Source of the DNA: Dehalococcoidia bacterium
Lineage (GTDB): Bacteria > Chloroflexota > Dehalococcoidia > UBA3495 > JAAXIE01
Assembly (NCBI GenBank): GCA_012270525.1
Contig: JAAXIE010000142.1
Location: 1-6,997, forward strand
Reading direction: 5' to 3'
DNA: 6,997 bases
Made by a program: the position numbers and the translations under genes. This document shows positions 1-5,518 of the stretch, piece by piece (position 1 is the first letter of the stretch; every line of letters starts with the position of its first letter). Below the pieces are notes generated by a model. That model did not search any database and was not told the origin of the DNA. It worked only from the letters and a program-made list of their open reading frames with translations.

Positions 1-548
1 GCTTCACCTACAACCTCTACCAGTACATCAGCGAACTGGGGACCGAGGTGCTGGTGCGTCGCAACGACAAGGTAACCCTGGAGGAAATCGAGGCCCTGCA
101 GCCGCAAGGCATCGTGGTGTCTCCCGGCCCCTGTACACCGCGGGAAGCGGGCATCTCACAGGAGGTTATCCTGCGCATGGGGCCGCAGGTACCAACGCTG
201 GGGGTCTGCCTGGGGCACCAGTGCGTGGGACAAGCGTACGGGGCCACGGTGGGGCCGGCTGGCGAAATCATGCACGGCAAGATGTCGCAGATACACCACG
301 GCGGGGCAGGCGTGCTTCAGGGGCTGCCCAACCCCTTCCCTGCCATTCGCTACCACTCCCTGGCGGTGCAGCCCGATACTGTCCCCGACTCCCTGGAGGT
401 GACCGCGTGGACAGAGAACGGCCTGATAATGGGACTGCGACACCGGGAGCACCCGATACAAGGCGTCCAGTTCCACCCCGAGTCAATCATGACCACGGTG
501 GGGCACGATCTGCTGCGCAACTTCCTCTCCCAGGTGTCCGGGACTTGA
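1..548 (+). CDS. trpG: Glutamine amidotransferase subunit of anthranilate/aminodeoxychorismate synthase (TrpG/PabA type), 5'-truncated
   Basis: The class I glutamine amidotransferase subunit releases ammonia from glutamine for the chorismate-using partner (TrpE or PabB) in tryptophan or folate synthesis in the cytoplasm. The reading frame is open from position 3 with FTYNLYQYI, which matches family members a few residues after their N-terminus, so only about ten residues are missing beyond the left edge. Visible motifs are SPGPCTP (oxyanion/glycine loop), GVCLGHQ with the nucleophile Cys encoded at 207-209, and QFHPES with the catalytic His (474-476) and Glu (480-482). The catalytic triad is therefore complete, and the protein ends at the usual place, about 20 residues after HPES. 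The next gene is not trpD but an unrelated MDMPI-family gene. TrpG and PabA cannot be separated by motif alone; an upstream trpE or pabB lies outside the window. Family assignment is secure; the gene symbol is the likelier of the two. Confidence 0.93.
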   Translation, partial: FTYNLYQYISELGTEVLVRRNDKVTLEEIEALQPQGIVVSPGPCTPREAGISQEVILRMGPQVPTLGVCLGHQCVGQAYGATVGPAGEIMHGKMSQIHHGGAGVLQGLPNPFPAIRYHSLAVQPDTVPDSLEVTAWTENGLIMGLRHREHPIQGVQFHPESIMTTVGHDLLRNFLSQVSGT

Positions 549-551
549 GGC

Positions 552-582
552 TTTCCACCCTTCGGGGGAAGACGACCTTTTT
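552..582 (+). terminator. Weak hairpin plus T-run between trpG and the next gene
   Basis: Immediately after the amidotransferase stop, positions 552-560 (TTTCCACCC) can pair with 564-571 (GGGGGAAG) around a TTC loop, with one bulged A. A run of five T (578-582) follows about six bases after the stem. It could act as a weak terminator or attenuator. The T-run is set back from the stem and the bulge weakens it, and the downstream gene starts only 15 bases later. Readthrough into that gene is therefore also plausible. Confidence 0.3.
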
Positions 583-596
583 CACGGAGAGATTAC

Positions 597-1409
597 ATGA
601 GTGATCAGCAGTTGGTGGACATGATGGAAACGGTGTGGGGTTCCATCGACGCCCTGTGCCGAGGCTTCTCCGAGGAACAGTGGAAGACGGCCACCGACTG
701 CCCCAACTGGTCGGTGCAGGACCAGCTTTCACACCTGGTGGGCAGCGAGTCGCGGATTATGGGTCGACCCGCCCCCGAACACACTCCCGCCGAAACAGGC
801 CATGTGCGCAACGAGATCGGCGCACGCAACGAGGAGCAGGTGGACTGGCGCCGGTCATGGCCGGGGGCGAGGGTCTTGGAGGAGTTCCGCGAAGTGACCG
901 CCCAGCGCCTGACTGCGCTGAAGGCCATGACTCCCGCCGATTTCGCCGCCGAGACGGAGACACCCATCGGGCCCGGTACCGTCGCCGATTTCCTGCGCAT
1001 ACGGATCTTCGACGCATGGGTACACGAACAGGATATCCGACGGGCGGTGGGCCAGCCCGGCCATATGAGCGGCCCGGTGGCGCAGCACTCTATCGAACGC
1101 ACCGCCTTGGCCATGCCCTACGTCGTCGCCCGGCGTGCTTCCGCACCTGACGGGACTACGGCAGTCGTCCGAGTCACCGGCGAGGCAGGCCAGACCGTCT
1201 CGGTGGGCGTGCAGGAGCGCAGGGGTTCACGGTTGGAAGAAGTGCCAGCCTCCCCCAGCGTCACCCTTACACTGGATGCCGAGACCTTCGTCTGCTTGGG
1301 GTGCGGGCGCTGGGAACCCTCGCGGGCCCTCGCCGAGGGCAAGGTCAGCATCGAGGGGGATAGGGCTCTTGGCGAGGCGATCGTGGCGGGGATTAACTTT
1401 ATGATTTAG
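597..1409 (+). CDS. Maleylpyruvate isomerase (MDMPI)/DinB-family, mycothiol-dependent-enzyme-like protein
   Basis: This 270-aa protein has the layout of the family annotated as 'maleylpyruvate isomerase family mycothiol-dependent enzyme'. An N-terminal DinB-like four-helix bundle (about residues 5-160) is followed by an SCP2-like C-terminal domain (about 165-268). In the N-terminal half, WSVQDQLSHLVGSE carries His46, and FDAWVHEQDIRRA supplies Asp139 and His143. These fit the His/Glu-x3-His metal site of Corynebacterium MDMPI, with Asp in place of Glu. The C-terminal part has the typical acidic strand-turn pattern ending in EGDRALGEAIVAGINF. The ATG is preceded by GGAG at 586-589, seven bases upstream, which supports this start. 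Family members are enriched in actinobacteria, where they are predicted thiol-cofactor or metal enzymes. The substrate here is unknown, and there are no gentisate or maleylpyruvate genes nearby. It lies 48 bp downstream of the amidotransferase gene. The family call is solid; the reaction is not established. Confidence 0.85.
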   Translation: MSDQQLVDMMETVWGSIDALCRGFSEEQWKTATDCPNWSVQDQLSHLVGSESRIMGRPAPEHTPAETGHVRNEIGARNEEQVDWRRSWPGARVLEEFREVTAQRLTALKAMTPADFAAETETPIGPGTVADFLRIRIFDAWVHEQDIRRAVGQPGHMSGPVAQHSIERTALAMPYVVARRASAPDGTTAVVRVTGEAGQTVSVGVQERRGSRLEEVPASPSVTLTLDAETFVCLGCGRWEPSRALAEGKVSIEGDRALGEAIVAGINFMI

Positions 1410-1421
1410 GGATTGGTGTTA

Positions 1422-1440
1422 GGCCGCCAGCCCGGTGGCC
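1422..1440. terminator. Hairpin between convergent genes, possible bidirectional terminator
   Basis: GGCCGCC (1422-1428) pairs with GGTGGCC (1434-1440) around the loop AGCCC, giving seven base pairs including one G-T. It fills almost the whole gap between the plus-strand stop at 1409 and the minus-strand toxin stop at 1442. Neither side has a T-run, so it would be a U-less or only partial terminator. The placement between converging stops is the main argument. Confidence 0.45.
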
Positions 1441-1441
1441 C

Positions 1442-1708
1442 CTACGGAAAGTAACGGTAGATTTCGCCCCTGGGCAGGAAGCGGCGCAGTACAGCCGTCC
1501 CGCCGTCCATAGTTATGCCCAAACGGTATTCTCTAATGCGAATGCGGTAGTGCTCTCCCTCGCTGGTCATTCTGCTGGCGCCGCCAACGTCCCTGATGCT
1601 GTGCGCGGCTTTCAAGTCCATAATGATTTGTTCCACCTGTGTAGCCAGGGCAGGATTCCTTAAGCGTCTCAGATCGCGATTGAACTGGTTGTGAAACCTA
1701 ACTTCCAT
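1442..1708 (-). CDS. RelE/ParE-family toxin of a type II toxin-antitoxin system
   Basis: This 88-aa basic protein has the RelE/ParE-fold signature. MEVRFHNQFNRDLRRL at the N-terminus is strand 1 plus the basic helix. A second helix with LKAAHSIRDV follows, then the core strands YRIRIREYRLGI, LRRFLPRG and the terminal IYRYFP. RelE-family toxins are ribosome-dependent mRNA endonucleases, whereas ParE-like members poison gyrase. The YRIR..YRLG / IYR.FP pattern fits the RelE-like subgroup, but the target cannot be read from sequence. I chose the ATG at 1706-1708 over an earlier TTG (1759) for two reasons: family members begin directly at this strand, and the ATG overlaps the upstream gene by 11 nt, typical of translational coupling in such operons. 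GGGA about five bases upstream may serve as a ribosome binding site. Two 60-base stretches of this gene contain 31/60 and 29/60 G+C, below the GC-rich neighbours, consistent with recent acquisition. Confidence 0.87.
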   Translation of the reverse strand: MEVRFHNQFNRDLRRLRNPALATQVEQIIMDLKAAHSIRDVGGASRMTSEGEHYRIRIREYRLGITMDGGTAVLRRFLPRGEIYRYFP

Positions 1709-2174
1709 CCAGGTCCCGCAGACCTCGCAGTGTCGACATGACCTCTTCCTCACTGACAAAGGCGTCGGGATCGTTGATGTCCGCCTCTTCCATGGCTCGG
1801 AGCAGTGCCTGGTCTTCCTCCTCTTCGGTCAAAGTTCCTTCCCAGAAAAAGTCCGCCACCACAGCCGTCTCTTCATTGTTGAGGTGGTAAAGCTCGTAGA
1901 CGAGCCAGTCTATTTGCTCCTGCAACGGGTCGGTATCTGCTGCTGGGTCGGTGGCCTTGGCAGCCCGGATGCTGTCTAGGAGGCTGGCTAGGGAGAGCTG
2001 GCTGGCTGGGTTGAGCTTGGGGATGGGTATGCTCTCCCCATGGGACAGGCACCAACGGCCCAGTGCGGAGTTTTGGATGGCGTTGACGCATTTGGCCTGT
2101 ACCGCGTCGTGCTTCGAGAGCGCGGCCGGTTCAAAACGCCGCACCTTCTTCAGGATGTCCCGTTCCGCGGACAT
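1698..2174 (-). CDS. Putative antitoxin built on a type IIG/Eco57I-like restriction-modification C-terminal remnant
   Basis: This 158-aa protein directly precedes and overlaps the RelE-type toxin gene, so by position it is the antitoxin. Its middle is unexpected. IPIPKL (49-54), then LLDSIRAAKATDPAADT (65-81) and IDWLVYELYHL (88-98), follow the pattern seen at the extreme C-terminus of Eco57I/type IIG and related DNA methylase-restriction proteins (Il.aK..dp.aDts.lE.eIDrLVY.LYgLt). The last 45 residues are strongly acidic (EEEED, then AMEEADINDPD and SEEEV), as expected for a toxin-neutralising tail. There is no methylase catalytic motif (such as NPPY), so no modification activity is expected. 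The ATG at 2172-2174 has GAGG nine bases upstream. An in-frame TTG at 2240 would give 180 aa but has no Shine-Dalgarno, and a possible -10 box lies just ahead of it. It could be a true antitoxin, a decaying fragment of a lost R-M gene, or both. I recognise no DNA-binding antitoxin fold with confidence. Confidence 0.65.
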   Translation of the reverse strand: MSAERDILKKVRRFEPAALSKHDAVQAKCVNAIQNSALGRWCLSHGESIPIPKLNPASQLSLASLLDSIRAAKATDPAADTDPLQEQIDWLVYELYHLNNEETAVVADFFWEGTLTEEEEDQALLRAMEEADINDPDAFVSEEEVMSTLRGLRDLDGS

Positions 2175-2240
2175 AACCCTAACCCTCTTTCCCTGCCGCC
2201 AACGGCTGGCGTCGTCGTAAAGGAACCGGGGCACCTGCAA

Positions 2241-2348
2241 GTAATAGTATAACCACGGAGAGCTTTGGACGCAGATTATGTGCTGGTGGCATCGATGTCA
2301 CAATTTCGAACGAGAGGCACTCCCTGGGTGGGGCTAACTGGTCTCCTC
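2241..2348. other. Intergenic gap between NYN gene and antitoxin gene
   Basis: Beyond the possible -10 box, this stretch shows no convincing gene or terminator. The minus-strand frame of the antitoxin stays open upstream to a stop at 2298-2300 but carries no recognisable protein family signal. GAGAGG just after the NYN stop could pair with a distant CCTCTC, but the loop is too long for a terminator. Confidence 0.4.
2246..2274 (-). promoter_or_regulatory. Possible promoter for the toxin-antitoxin pair
   Basis: Reading the minus strand, a TATACT hexamer (2251 down to 2246) matches a -10 element at five of six positions. It lies in a locally AT-rich stretch in the gap between the NYN gene stop (2349) and the antitoxin start (2174). 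The expected -35 region at 2269-2274 reads CTGCGT, a poor match to TTGACA, so the call rests mostly on the -10 and its location. A start near 2239 would leave a leader of about 65 nt before the chosen ATG. Confidence 0.3.
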
Positions 2349-3311
2349 TCAGGACGATGCCTCTTTCACCTCGACGGTCATTTCGTAGTAGATGGGCTTG
2401 CGACCGGGGTTGGGGATGCGACCGCCCCATGTTTCCAGCAACGGCCAGATGCGGTCTTTGAAGGAGGTGCCGAAGGAGGCACTCGATGCCTTGGCCATCT
2501 GGTGGGTGGGCCAGTGCTTCTTGAGGATGGCTTGGGCATCCCCGCTCTTGAACGTTCCCACCGGAAGCTCTCCGGCAAGCACCCGCGCCATGGAGCGGTA
2601 GACCTCACTGGGCTCCGGAACGGGGGGCTCCGGTGCCGTCGGTGCGCTTGGGGGAGGCTCCATCTGCCTCACGGGTTGTGCCAGCACCGTGGGTGCCGGA
2701 ACCGGCGAGGGCACGGGCGAGGGTTCGGGAGGCGGGCTTTGCAGTTGCCTGACTGCTTGCGCAGCCTTGAGGGCGCGGACTCTTTCAGGGGAGATTATGT
2801 GCAGGTGTCCAGGCGGGAAGAACTGCTCGACGGTGGTGGAGAGGGGCCCCTTGCGATCGGTCACGGCCCACAGGAAGGGCGGTCGACCGTCGATCCGAGG
2901 GATACTCGTCTCCTCGCGAATGGCGACGTACAGGGAGATGAAATCGCTGTCGTCGCTCAGCACCACCACGTTGCTCACACGCCCGGTGAGCAGGTCGATG
3001 ATGGCATTCATGGAGATGGCGATGTCGGCGGAGTTCTTGGTGGAAGACCAACTGAAATGCTGGGTGCCATGGGTCGTGACCTGCAGATGCTCGAAACGGT
3101 GCTCCGCCCACAGGCGCCACAATTCCGCTTGATCGGCGCGGGTGTACAGGGAGAGGCGCGACGGTTGTGGCCAGTCGTTGGGCCAGCCATCGAGCAGGGA
3201 CTCGATGACGGTCTGGCCGTCGGGGTGCAGGTTCTCAACGTCGATGTAAAGCCCGGAGCCGACGAACAGAGTGTCTCCGTCCAAGGGCCGGATACTGTCT
3301 TGGGTGGTCAT
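2349..3311 (-). CDS. NYN-domain (LabA/DUF88-like, PIN-fold) putative ribonuclease with proline-rich linker and C-terminal domain
   Basis: This 320-aa protein has an N-terminal NYN domain (about residues 18-175), a PIN-like fold whose clustered acidic residues bind metal for RNA cleavage. The expected residues are present: LYIDVENL gives Asp24 and Asn27, KNSADIAISMNAIIDLL gives Asp96, and VVVLSDDSDF gives Asp120, Asp121 and Asp123. A linker (about 192-234) is mostly Pro, Ser, Val, Ala and Glu with PSPVPSPVP-type repeats. It leads to an 80-residue C-terminal segment (238-315) that looks like three helices followed by a beta hairpin (IPNPGRKPIYYEM), suggestive of a winged-helix or OST-HTH-like nucleic-acid-binding module, though I cannot name it. 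No signal peptide or membrane segment is seen, so it is cytoplasmic. The ATG is six bases after the hydrolase stop, implying co-transcription; the ribosome binding site (GAAGA) is weak. RNA cleavage is predicted from the family; the substrate is unknown. Confidence 0.85.
   Translation of the reverse strand: MTTQDSIRPLDGDTLFVGSGLYIDVENLHPDGQTVIESLLDGWPNDWPQPSRLSLYTRADQAELWRLWAEHRFEHLQVTTHGTQHFSWSSTKNSADIAISMNAIIDLLTGRVSNVVVLSDDSDFISLYVAIREETSIPRIDGRPPFLWAVTDRKGPLSTTVEQFFPPGHLHIISPERVRALKAAQAVRQLQSPPPEPSPVPSPVPAPTVLAQPVRQMEPPPSAPTAPEPPVPEPSEVYRSMARVLAGELPVGTFKSGDAQAILKKHWPTHQMAKASSASFGTSFKDRIWPLLETWGGRIPNPGRKPIYYEMTVEVKEASS
2610..2738 (-). repeat. Low-complexity proline-rich linker coding region
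   Basis: This part of the NYN gene encodes roughly 42 residues of which nearly half are proline. Short imperfect repeats of Pro-Ser-Pro-Val appear, and at the DNA level repeated GGCGAGGGCACGGGCGAGGG-like units (plus-strand reading). It probably forms an extended flexible spacer between the catalytic and C-terminal domains. Its simple-sequence nature makes its length likely to vary between relatives. Confidence 0.6.
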
Positions 3312-3317
3312 TCTTCA

Positions 3318-4178
3318 CTAGTCCTGCGGTGATTGATTCGAAAGGAACTCCAGCCACACCGGGGCCACCCGCTCGCCCTGCAACCTGGAGGTCACGGGGT
3401 AGGGGTTGTTGCCGAAGACCTGGTCCCATTCATCCAGTGGAATCACTGGGGGGTGAAATACGCAGTTGGGCATCAGTTGACTGATGGTCTGGGCAGCCTC
3501 GGTGGGATGGACGGGATCGCAGCCAGCCACGACGATGGCGGGGACTTCGATGGATGCCCACTGATCGCCGGTGGCGGTGCAGCCCGCCACCGGCAGGTCG
3601 GCACTGCCCGTGAAGGCCGTTGCCCAACGACTCATGGTGTCGATGAACGCACTGGTATCCAAGGACAGCAGGCGTTGGCGGTTGCCGGGATTGTGTTGCA
3701 TGGAATCAGCGAAGTTTCCCGTGGCCGCCACCTGTTCCATGCCGCCATTGCGGGCGGCCTCGATGTACTGATCGTAGAAATTGCGGGGGAGTCTCTCTGC
3801 CGGATATGCCCCTCCCGAAGGCCAAGCCAGCAGCATCCCACGCACCAAGCCCGGGTAACGTAGCGCAAGCCAGGGGGTGGTGCGACATCCGGCGTACTCG
3901 CCCACCCAGCAGGGGCCGATACCGAGATGGGTGATCAGGGCTGCAAGGTCGTCGGCCCAGATTTCAGCCTCACTCAGGTCGCCCTCAATGATTATGTCGC
4001 CCACGCCGTCGCAGTTTCGGCGGTCCCATGTGATGACGCGATGGTGCCGGGCCATCAGGTCGGCGACCCTTTCCTGCACGTACCCGCCCCAGCGCCCTCC
4101 GGGCGTCAGCACCACCGGAAGACCGGAGCCCTGGTCCTGGTACCGGATGGCACAGCCGTTGATGACGATATCAGGCAT
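3318..4178 (-). CDS. Alpha/beta-hydrolase-fold protein with non-canonical nucleophile elbow
   Basis: This 286-aa protein has the alpha/beta-hydrolase fold. PVVLTPGGRWGG (21-32) is the oxyanion-region loop. VITWDRRNCDGVGD (48-61) is the conserved DRRN/G motif of the C-C hydrolase and esterase-like branch. WADDLAALITHLG (74-86) leads to the nucleophile elbow, and IVVAGCDPVHP (215-225) carries the usual acid position, Asp221. The elbow itself reads VGEYAG (92-97), so Tyr95 stands where the Ser of GxSxG belongs, and no GH-type catalytic His follows Asp221. It may use another mechanism or be a non-hydrolytic member. I start at the ATG at 4176-4178, which lies five bases after the Rieske gene stop with AGGA just upstream; an ATG or alternative start at 4208 would run back into that gene. 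Tight spacing suggests it acts with the oxygenase, for example on its product or a downstream ester or ring-cleavage intermediate (inference). No signal peptide is visible. Confidence 0.82.
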   Translation of the reverse strand: MPDIVINGCAIRYQDQGSGLPVVLTPGGRWGGYVQERVADLMARHHRVITWDRRNCDGVGDIIIEGDLSEAEIWADDLAALITHLGIGPCWVGEYAGCRTTPWLALRYPGLVRGMLLAWPSGGAYPAERLPRNFYDQYIEAARNGGMEQVAATGNFADSMQHNPGNRQRLLSLDTSAFIDTMSRWATAFTGSADLPVAGCTATGDQWASIEVPAIVVAGCDPVHPTEAAQTISQLMPNCVFHPPVIPLDEWDQVFGNNPYPVTSRLQGERVAPVWLEFLSNQSPQD

Positions 4179-4183
4179 GGTTC

Positions 4184-5473
4184 CTACCGGAGCTCCATGT
4201 CGGCCCACTCCTCGACGCTCATCACGCGGGCCCAGTGGTCATAGAAGCTGCGGTGCGACAATTCGCTCACCGGGTTCTCACTGGCGTAGGCCATCAGTGC
4301 CTCGTCGAACTCGTCACGTCCCAAGCCCATGGTCTGATTGATGGGAACACGACGAGACACGGTACCCCTGGAAGTGTCGGTGCATTCCTGCCAGTTGTCC
4401 ATGTCATCCTGCTCGAAGGTACCGCCCATGCTGAAGCTGCGAAGCGAGGAGAGGCGTACCGCTTCCTTCACTTCAGGCGGGGCTTTCTTGTCGACAAAAT
4501 GCCACGACCACACCTCGATCTTGTCCGGCCCACGGGGGTGCCATACCCGCATCACGTAGGAGATATTGCGCAGCATGGAGAAGTTGGGAAATACGGTGCC
4601 CACGATGGGGTTGGAGATGTGGTGGCGCGGTCCCAGCCTCTCGGCGACTTCCCCCTGGACGGTCATGTCGTAGTCGTAGATCTCGGGAATCGCGGAATCG
4701 GAGTAGTCGCCCGAGCCACGGGATATGACCGAGTGGCCGTTGCCGGGGGCAATAATCGTGCCCTCAAGAGACCTTCCCTGCTGCTCATTGTCCCGCGAAT
4801 TGGAGGTTGTGCCGGTGCGCAGGGCCGACAGGTGGTTCCAGGATATGTGGTAGGCATCGCCACCGAAATTCTCGGCAGCGAACTTCCAGTTGCAGGGCAC
4901 CACCCACTTGTGCATCCCGCCAAACACCTCAATCCCTCCCTCACGCCGGTCGAAGAAGGCATCGAGGTACCACGCCATCTCGCCGAGGTACTCTTTAAGG
5001 GGAGGGGCACCGGCATCGAACGTAGCGAATACCAGACCCTTGTAGCTCTCCAACTGCGCCACGGGCACCAAACCCCATTTGGACGTATCCAGCTCGTCGT
5101 AGTAGGCTTCCTTAAGACTGGGTACCGCGATGAGCTTGCCATCGTTGCCGTAGGTCCAACCGTGGTAGGCGCAAACGAATGCGGAAGCGTTACCCGAATC
5201 GGCACGGCACACCCTGTTGCCCCTGTGGCGACAGACGTTCAGAAACGCCCCAATCCGGCCCTGGGTGTCACGGGTCACCAGCACCGGGTCCTCACCCATG
5301 TAGGTGGAGAAGAAATCGCCCGGGTTGGGTATCTGGCTCTCGTGGCATAGGAACAGCCAGCAACGAGCGAAGATGCGCTCCAGTTCCTGTTGGTAAATCT
5401 CTTCCTCAATGAAGATGCGCCTGCTGAGGAGCCCTTCCATGGTGGAGACCAGACCTTCAACACTGGTAGCCAA
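4184..5473 (-). CDS. Rieske [2Fe-2S] aromatic-ring-hydroxylating oxygenase, alpha (catalytic) subunit
   Basis: This 429-aa protein is a full-length catalytic subunit of a Rieske non-heme iron oxygenase, which uses O2 and electrons from a reductase/ferredoxin to oxidise aromatic or related substrates in the cytoplasm. The Rieske cluster ligands are Cys81 and His83 (CRHRGN) and Cys101 and His104 (CAYHGW), with the normal 17-residue spacing. The mononuclear iron site is in ENFGGDAYHISWNH: Asp206 is the bridging residue and His209 and His214 the ligands. The third ligand is probably Asp356 or Asp357 in EQDDMDNWQ. The TTG start is chosen because GGAGGT (5484-5479) sits five bases upstream and a promoter precedes it. 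The in-frame ATG at 5440 has no such site and would remove the N-terminal helix. No beta subunit, ferredoxin or reductase gene is adjacent, so redox partners must be encoded elsewhere or the enzyme is an alpha-only type. The substrate cannot be predicted from these motifs. Confidence 0.95.
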   Translation of the reverse strand: MATSVEGLVSTMEGLLSRRIFIEEEIYQQELERIFARCWLFLCHESQIPNPGDFFSTYMGEDPVLVTRDTQGRIGAFLNVCRHRGNRVCRADSGNASAFVCAYHGWTYGNDGKLIAVPSLKEAYYDELDTSKWGLVPVAQLESYKGLVFATFDAGAPPLKEYLGEMAWYLDAFFDRREGGIEVFGGMHKWVVPCNWKFAAENFGGDAYHISWNHLSALRTGTTSNSRDNEQQGRSLEGTIIAPGNGHSVISRGSGDYSDSAIPEIYDYDMTVQGEVAERLGPRHHISNPIVGTVFPNFSMLRNISYVMRVWHPRGPDKIEVWSWHFVDKKAPPEVKEAVRLSSLRSFSMGGTFEQDDMDNWQECTDTSRGTVSRRVPINQTMGLGRDEFDEALMAYASENPVSELSHRSFYDHWARVMSVEEWADMELR

Positions 5474-5484
5474 GGCTCACCTCC
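5474..5484 (-). promoter_or_regulatory. Strong Shine-Dalgarno deciding a TTG start
   Basis: On the minus strand GGAGGT (5484 to 5479) is followed by GAGCC and then TTG (5473). This near-perfect ribosome binding site with ideal spacing is the main reason to start the Rieske gene at TTG rather than at the downstream ATG (5440). Confidence 0.8.
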
Positions 5485-5518
5485 CGTTCGTCATGAAGAA
5501 CCTTCCGAGAGTGACGGT

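Noticed and set aside
1709..1759. Longer toxin with 17 extra N-terminal residues from a TTG
   Set aside because: The extension is Cys/Arg-rich, lies within the antitoxin gene, and is not part of the RelE fold, which begins at the ATG at 1708.
2188..2210. Telomere-like CCCTAACCCT stretch
   Set aside because: Only two to three units occur, next to a start codon; this is too short to be a structural repeat and is noted only as a possible operator.
2175..2240. 22-residue N-terminal extension of the antitoxin from a TTG
   Set aside because: No ribosome binding site precedes the TTG, and a possible -10 box sits immediately ahead of it; the ATG at 2174 is better supported.
2265..3332. Long plus-strand open frame of 355 codons opposite the NYN gene
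   Set aside because: It lies antisense to a gene with clear NYN motifs, its translation is Gly/Arg/His-rich with no recognisable domain, and such mirror frames are common in GC-rich DNA.
4179..4208. Upstream start for the hydrolase giving ten extra residues
   Set aside because: It would overlap the Rieske gene, and the fold begins at MPDIVING; the ATG at 4178 has AGGA upstream and normal operon spacing.
4235..5350. Long plus-strand open frame of 371 codons opposite the Rieske gene
   Set aside because: It is antisense to an intact oxygenase with all metal ligands; the Val/His/Gly-rich translation is typical of a codon-bias shadow.
5474..5495. Five-codon reading frame ATG...TGA ahead of the Rieske TTG
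   Set aside because: It overlaps the Shine-Dalgarno and has no ribosome binding site of its own, so a leader peptide is not supported.
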